From Chloroflexota bacterium (GTDB taxonomy: Bacteria > Chloroflexota > Dehalococcoidia > Tepidiformales > Tepidiformaceae): a DNA stretch of 16,961 nt. Under the pieces are notes generated by a model that saw only the letters and a list, made by a program, of their open reading frames with translations, was not told the origin of the DNA and searched no databases. Where the stretch lies: contig CAUJEQ010000128.1 in assembly GCA_963169135.1 (NCBI GenBank), positions 1-16,961 of the forward strand, written 5' to 3'. Below, piece after piece: positions 14,291-16,961 of this stretch. Made by a program: the position numbers and the translations under genes. Position 1 is the stretch's first letter. Each line of letters opens with the position of its first letter.

Positions 14291-15087
14291 CGCTGCCCCC
14301 TCGTTTCGGCCTCGTCGAGGAACTCCCCGACGACCCGGTTGAACTGTTCCGCCCGCTCAAAGTACACCGAATGCCCCGCCCTCGGGATCGCCACGTACCG
14401 CCCGTCCGGCACGCTCTCCGCCAGCAGCCGCACCGACTCCGGCGCGATCACCACATCCTCTTCCCCCGCGATACAGAGCACCGGCATCCGCAGGGCAGCC
14501 AGCGCGTCCGGCGGCGTTGTCCGCAACGCGACCAGCTGGTTTCGCAATGCGTCCTTGTCCAGCCCCGAAGCCAGGTTGTTGATCTGCCAGTAGAGGTAGT
14601 GAACCGCCGGCTGCTCGGCCGCCATCCGCTCGCCGCCGGCCGGGTGAATGCCGCGTTCGAACAATGCCTGCTCCCGCCCCGGCGGCCGCGCCGCATAGAT
14701 CGCTTCAAATCCCGGGTGGGCGAGCGTCCCCGTCGTATCGCACATGACCAGCGCCCGCACGCGCTCAGGGTGCCGCAGCGCATACGCAAGGCACGTCCAC
14801 CCGCCCATCGATTGCGCCACGAGCCGCACGTCCGCCACCCCCAGGTGGTCGATGAGCGCCTCCAGGTCGGCCGCGAACGCCGCCGCGCCCGGTCCGCCCG
14901 GCTCCTCCGTCGATGGCGCGAACCCCCGGTGCGCCCACACCACGCAGGTGTAGCGGTTGTTGAATGCCGGCACCTGCTGCCACCACGAGATGTGGTTGCC
15001 GCCCAGCCCGTGCGCGAACACCAGCGCCGGTCCCGAGCCCGAGACTTCGTAGTAGATGCGCGCGCCCGGCCGTTCCAGGTAAGGCAT
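14287..15087 (-). CDS. Alpha/beta-fold hydrolase (1)
   Basis: A 266-residue alpha/beta hydrolase. Oxyanion HGLGG (26-30), nucleophile Ser93 in AQSMGGW, acid Asp211 in GEEDVVIAP and His239 in GHSVYFE form a full triad; a cap domain lies near 120-185. The usual YDxRGxGxS strand reads WAHRGFAPS (51-59). The substrate (ester, lactone or C-C bond) is unknown. The frame stays open to 16605, but ATG 15087 starts the homologous part and has TAGACT 7 nt ahead; the upstream stretch is repeat DNA and the shadow of the divergent gene. It heads a two-gene unit with the PPOX enzyme. Confidence 0.88.
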   Translation of the reverse strand: MPYLERPGARIYYEVSGSGPALVFAHGLGGNHISWWQQVPAFNNRYTCVVWAHRGFAPSTEEPGGPGAAAFAADLEALIDHLGVADVRLVAQSMGGWTCLAYALRHPERVRALVMCDTTGTLAHPGFEAIYAARPPGREQALFERGIHPAGGERMAAEQPAVHYLYWQINNLASGLDKDALRNQLVALRTTPPDALAALRMPVLCIAGEEDVVIAPESVRLLAESVPDGRYVAIPRAGHSVYFERAEQFNRVVGEFLDEAETRGQR

Positions 15088-15100
15088 GCCCCGGAGTCTA
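15088..15100 (-). promoter_or_regulatory. -10 box for a leaderless hydrolase (1) mRNA
   Basis: TAGACT (15095-15100, minus strand), 7 nt, then ATG 15087. This is the same hexamer and nearly the same distance as in front of the HxlR gene. No Shine-Dalgarno is needed in this reading. Confidence 0.5.
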
Positions 15101-15204
15101 CGCATGCCGGGCGCGAAGCGCGCGTTCGCGGTAGGATCGGCCCGGTTCGCGCGCTCCTTCGTGCCGCCCGCGGGCCTACGCTCACTCGAACTAAGGAACA
15201 TGCC

Positions 15205-16008
15205 ATGCCGTACGTGCCGACGCGCGACATCATCACCTACTACGAAGAGGCCGGGTCCGGCGACCCGCTCGTCCTCTTCATGGGCCTCGGCGGCGACCTC
15301 CAGGGCTGGGCCCTCACCGCCCCTGCGCTCGCGAAGCACTTTCGCGTCATCACGTACGACAACCGCGGCGCCGGACGCAGCGGCGCGCCCGACCGCCCGT
15401 ACACCATCGCCGGCATGGCCGACGACCTTGCGGCCCTCCTCGATGCGCTCAACATTCAGAAGGCCAACATCCTTGGCTTCAGCATGGGCGGCTACATTGC
15501 CCAGGAGTTCGCCCTCAAGTACCCCGGCCGCGTGGACCGTCTCATCCTTCTCTCCACCGCACCCGGCGTCGACGGGTACGGCCGCGTTGTCGTGGGCAAC
15601 TGGATCAACGTCCAGCGTTCGAACATGAGCCGCGAACAGATCGTCCGCTCCCGCGCCCCCTATCTGTACACCGCGGACCTGCTCGACGACGAAGAACGCT
15701 ACGAGCGCTCCATCCAGAACTCCGTGAACAACCCCTACCCCCAGCAGGACCACGCTTTCATCCGCCAGGCGCAGGCGGTCCTCGGGTTCGATGCCACCGC
15801 CCGCCTCGGCAACATCAAGGCCGATACGCTCATCGTCACCGGCAAGGACGACATCCTCGTCCCCCCGCGCAACTCCGAAAAGCTCAACAAGCTCATCCCC
15901 GGTTCCAAACTCCAGGTACTCGACGGCGCCCACCTCGGCTGCATCGAATACCCGAACGAGTACAACGCGGCCATCCTCGAGTTCCTCGGCGTCGCCGTCC
16001 CCGCCTGA
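15205..16008 (+). CDS. Alpha/beta-fold hydrolase (2)
   Basis: A 267-residue alpha/beta hydrolase, divergent from hydrolase (1) across 117 bp. Oxyanion MGLGG (26-30), YDNRGAGRS (51-59), Ser93 in GFSMGGY, Asp216 in GKDDILVP and His243 in GAHLG give a standard triad. It resembles 3-oxoadipate enol-lactonase or haloperoxidase-like members; the exact reaction is unknown. AAGGA (15193-15197) 7 nt before ATG fixes the start. Both proteins begin MPY, have nearly the same length and place the nucleophile at residue 93, suggesting an inverted duplication of one ancestor. Confidence 0.9.
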   Translation: MPYVPTRDIITYYEEAGSGDPLVLFMGLGGDLQGWALTAPALAKHFRVITYDNRGAGRSGAPDRPYTIAGMADDLAALLDALNIQKANILGFSMGGYIAQEFALKYPGRVDRLILLSTAPGVDGYGRVVVGNWINVQRSNMSREQIVRSRAPYLYTADLLDDEERYERSIQNSVNNPYPQQDHAFIRQAQAVLGFDATARLGNIKADTLIVTGKDDILVPPRNSEKLNKLIPGSKLQVLDGAHLGCIEYPNEYNAAILEFLGVAVPA

Positions 16009-16130
16009 CCACACCCGCACCGACCGTCCATCCGAGGCGCGCCAGGAATGGCGCTGCGCTGCTACTCCCCCGAACGCCGACCGCCCCCAGGCCCGCGCGT
16101 CGGCCCACCCACGCTCGTCATTGGCGCGCG

Positions 16131-16160
16131 GGTCAGCAAACGCATGGCTGTTTGCAGACC
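16131..16160. repeat. Hairpin GGTC-A-GCAAAC / GTTTGC-A-GACC
   Basis: Arms 16131-16141 and 16150-16160 pair at 10 of 11 positions with a single A-A mismatch, around an 8-nt loop. It lies 122 bp after the stop of hydrolase (2). There is no T-tract, so it may be a weak terminator or a processing or binding site. Confidence 0.6.
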
Positions 16161-16179
16161 ACGCCGCCCGCGGCAGCGT

Positions 16180-16267
16180 ATGCGGTGACCGGCGAACTTT
16201 TTTCAGCATGGATCCGCACTCCACCGCATGATCACCGCACGGGACCGCACGTGCGGTGGCGTGCGGT
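16180..16267. repeat. Seven-unit repeat array A (unit ACCGCAC)
   Basis: Inverted unit ATGCGGT (16180-16186), T6 tract (16198-16203), then four direct units starting at 16213, 16223, 16234 and 16244 (TCCGCAC, ACCGCAT, ACCGCAC, ACCGCAC), then two inverted units GTGCGGT at 16251 and 16261. Direct-unit spacing is 10, 11, 10 bp, one helical turn. Units at 16244 and 16251 abut to form the 14-bp palindrome ACCGCACGTGCGGT. Confidence 0.75.
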
Positions 16268-16316
16268 GGGTATCGAGTTGCGAGCCTCGAACCCCGGGTT
16301 TCGGGTCCGGCGGCCA

Positions 16317-16403
16317 GTGCGTCGCGCGGAGAAAAAATCCACCTTTGCGACGCACTCCGACGCATGATCGACGCACTGCGACGCACGTGCGTCGGCATGC
16401 GTG
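16317..16403. repeat. Seven-unit repeat array B (unit GACGCAC)
   Basis: Same layout as array A, shifted 136 bp, with another word: inverted unit GTGCGTC (16317-16323), A6 tract (16332-16337), direct units GACGCAC/GACGCAT at 16349, 16359, 16370 and 16380, then inverted GTGCGTC at 16387 and ATGCGTG at 16397. The spacers TCC, GATC and GGC are the same as in A. 16380-16393 is the perfect palindrome GACGCACGTGCGTC; GTGCGTCGC (16317) and GCGACGCAC (16347) form a 9-bp inverted repeat around the A6 tract. Confidence 0.75.
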
Positions 16404-16552
16404 GACCGGGGAGATGTGAGTGACGAGATGTGGGTTTCGAGCGGGGACATGGGACGAGCGTGGGATGTCCACGAGCGGAGCGCCAAGACCGCCGTGGCGC
16501 CAGAGGCGGTAAGGGAGCGCGTTGGCCTGCCCCAACCCTCCAATGCTTGGAG

Positions 16553-16609
16553 CCGACCGCGAGGGAGGTGTGCAGTGACTCCCGCCCCTGGGTGTCAGTA
16601 CACACTCCC
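16553..16609. repeat. Hairpin repeat, divergent inverted copy
   Basis: CCGACCGCGAGGGAGGTGTGC (16553-16573) matches the reverse complement of the end of the 56-bp repeat at 16705 at 19 of 21 bases. GGGAGGTGTG (16563-16572) pairs with CACACTCCC (16601-16609) with one bulged G, forming a long hairpin. Confidence 0.5.
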
Positions 16610-16623
16610 CGATCTCCGCGCGC

Positions 16624-16679
16624 CTGGACTGTCAGGGTTGCGGGTGTGCCGAAGGCGCACCTCCCTGGCGGTCGGATCT
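16624..16679. repeat. 56-bp hairpin repeat, copy 1
   Basis: Begins CTGGACTGTCAGGG and ends GGCGGTCGGATCT. The inner stem GGTGTGCC (16643-16650) / GGCGCACC (16654-16661) has a GAA loop; an outer CAGGG/CCCTG pairing is possible. It is 50/56 identical to copy 2. Confidence 0.7.
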
Positions 16680-16704
16680 ATGTCTTCGGCGGCAACGATT
16701 GGCG

Positions 16705-16760
16705 CTGGACTGTCACCGTTGCGGGTGTGCTGAAAGCGCACCTCCCTCACGGTCGGATCT
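16705..16760. repeat. 56-bp hairpin repeat, copy 2
   Basis: Begins CTGGACTGTCACCG and ends CACGGTCGGATCT. The inner stem GGTGTGCT (16724-16731) / AGCGCACC (16735-16742) has a GAA loop. Relative to copy 1 the top C-G pair became T-A, and the outer arm changed to an ACCGT/ACGGT pairing. Confidence 0.7.
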
Positions 16761-16790
16761 GGGTTGCTGAGCGCGCCTCTGACCGCGGGC

Positions 16791-16813
16791 GACTCCTCCC
16801 CCCTCCCTCCTCC
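16791..16813. repeat. CTCC-rich tract abutting a minus-strand stop codon (copy 2)
   Basis: GACTCCTCCC followed by CCCTCCCTCCTCC ends at the TAG of the last gene, just like 5991-6015 before the crotonase stop. The coding strand reads GGAGGAGGGAGGGGGGAGGA-like purines that could form a G-quadruplex. Confidence 0.5.
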
Positions 16814-16961
16814 CTAAAAGGCCTCCTCCGGCACACCCCCCGGCCCCGCCATCCGCTCCGTCCCGCCCCAACGCACCCGCCGGAAATGCTCGCCGTATTC
16901 GAACCCGTACTTCTTGCCGATGATCCGCGCCGTCGTCCGCACCCGGTTGTCGATGAACCCC
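16814..16961 (-). CDS. C-terminal end of an unrecognised protein (start outside window)
   Basis: The last 48 codons of a minus-strand gene ending TTT TAG at 16814-16816. The visible residues include FIDNRVRTTARIIGKKYGF, EYGEHFRRVRWGG and the end PGGVPEEAF. The codon pattern (G/C third positions) supports real coding, and the tract after the stop resembles that after the crotonase gene. I do not recognise the family from this short piece. Confidence 0.6.
   Translation of the reverse strand, partial: GFIDNRVRTTARIIGKKYGFEYGEHFRRVRWGGTERMAGPGGVPEEAF

Larger units (their letters stand above)
16009..16813. other. 805-bp gene-free, repeat-rich region
   Basis: No credible coding region was found on either strand; open frames here change composition across repeats and match no family I know. 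It contains in order: a strong hairpin (16131-16160), two isospaced repeat arrays (16180-16403), two short inverted repeats (GGACAT/ATGTCC at 16445-16470 and GCGCCA/TGGCGC at 16480-16500), a three-copy hairpin repeat family (16553-16760) and a polypyrimidine tract against the last gene. The first 120 bp (16009-16130) are plain GC-rich sequence in which I see nothing. Confidence 0.7.

Noticed and set aside
16265..16300. tRNA-like TTCGA-type arm (GGTATCGAG...CTCGAACC)
   Set aside because: Only a short inverted repeat; no acceptor stem, D-arm or anticodon arm can be assembled around it.
16213..16403. CRISPR array
   Set aside because: Repeat units are 7 bp with 3-4 bp spacers that are conserved, not unique 30-bp spacers, and no cas genes are near.
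16232..16543. Minus-strand frame of about 103 codons through the arrays, with Arg/Ser/Cys-rich repeats
   Set aside because: Differences between the two arrays follow repeat units, not codon positions, so a protein is less likely than a DNA or RNA element.
15088..16605. The 506-codon N-terminal extension of alpha/beta hydrolase (1)
   Set aside because: It runs through the repeat arrays and antisense to hydrolase (2), has no domain sense, and the hydrolase fold begins exactly at ATG 15087.

Overview
The window is GC-rich bacterial chromosome with tightly packed genes, ATGA start/stop overlaps, GTG starts and several genes whose -10 box sits 6-7 nt before the start codon. No rRNA, tRNA, CRISPR array, phage or transposase gene was seen. 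Gene content (PIG3-type quinone reductase, YceI/HxlR pair, two PPOX-fold flavoproteins, DrrA/B-like exporter, secreted protease with a short hydrophobic tail) suggests an aerobic, high-GC Chloroflexota-like organism (for example a Tepidiforma-type member of Dehalococcoidia). This is inference; an actinobacterium cannot be excluded by eye.

Layout. 1-2346: a partial PAP2 membrane phosphatase/transferase (-), a divergent small four-cysteine protein (+) with a terminator, then a quinone oxidoreductase (-). 2449-5733: a divergent regulatory locus. On the - strand lies a membrane protein that joins a histidine-kinase-type Sensor/2TM membrane part directly to a PhoB-type winged helix. On the + strand lies an ArsR repressor followed by a persulfide-dioxygenase-like MBL/rhodanese protein. 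The 141-bp gap between them holds a Pho-box-like 11-bp direct repeat and a strong promoter with a perfect palindrome in its spacer. 6016-8854: a crotonase-fold enzyme (-), an orphan receiver protein (+), the divergent YceI/HxlR pair and a LysM lipoprotein. 8867-13867: a PPOX flavoprotein (-), a secreted trypsin-like protease, an EntS-like MFS exporter, a YjbR/MmcQ protein and a two-gene DrrAB-like ABC exporter, the last three closely spaced or overlapping. 13874-16008: a PPOX protein and an alpha/beta hydrolase in one overlapping - strand unit, divergent from a second, similar alpha/beta hydrolase.

16009-16813 has no credible gene but is the most structured DNA of the window. It contains an 11/11 hairpin, two seven-unit repeat arrays with the same spacing but different repeat words (ACCGCAC versus GACGCAC), and a family of hairpin repeats whose two best copies differ mostly by changes that preserve pairing. 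A polypurine/polypyrimidine tract abutting the next - strand stop codon is also found after the stop codon of the crotonase gene. The last 148 bases are the 3' end of an unrecognised - strand gene.

The best candidates for something undescribed are the twin repeat arrays at 16180-16403, the membrane-anchored PhoB-type regulator with its nearby Pho-box-like site, and the set of leaderless promoters.
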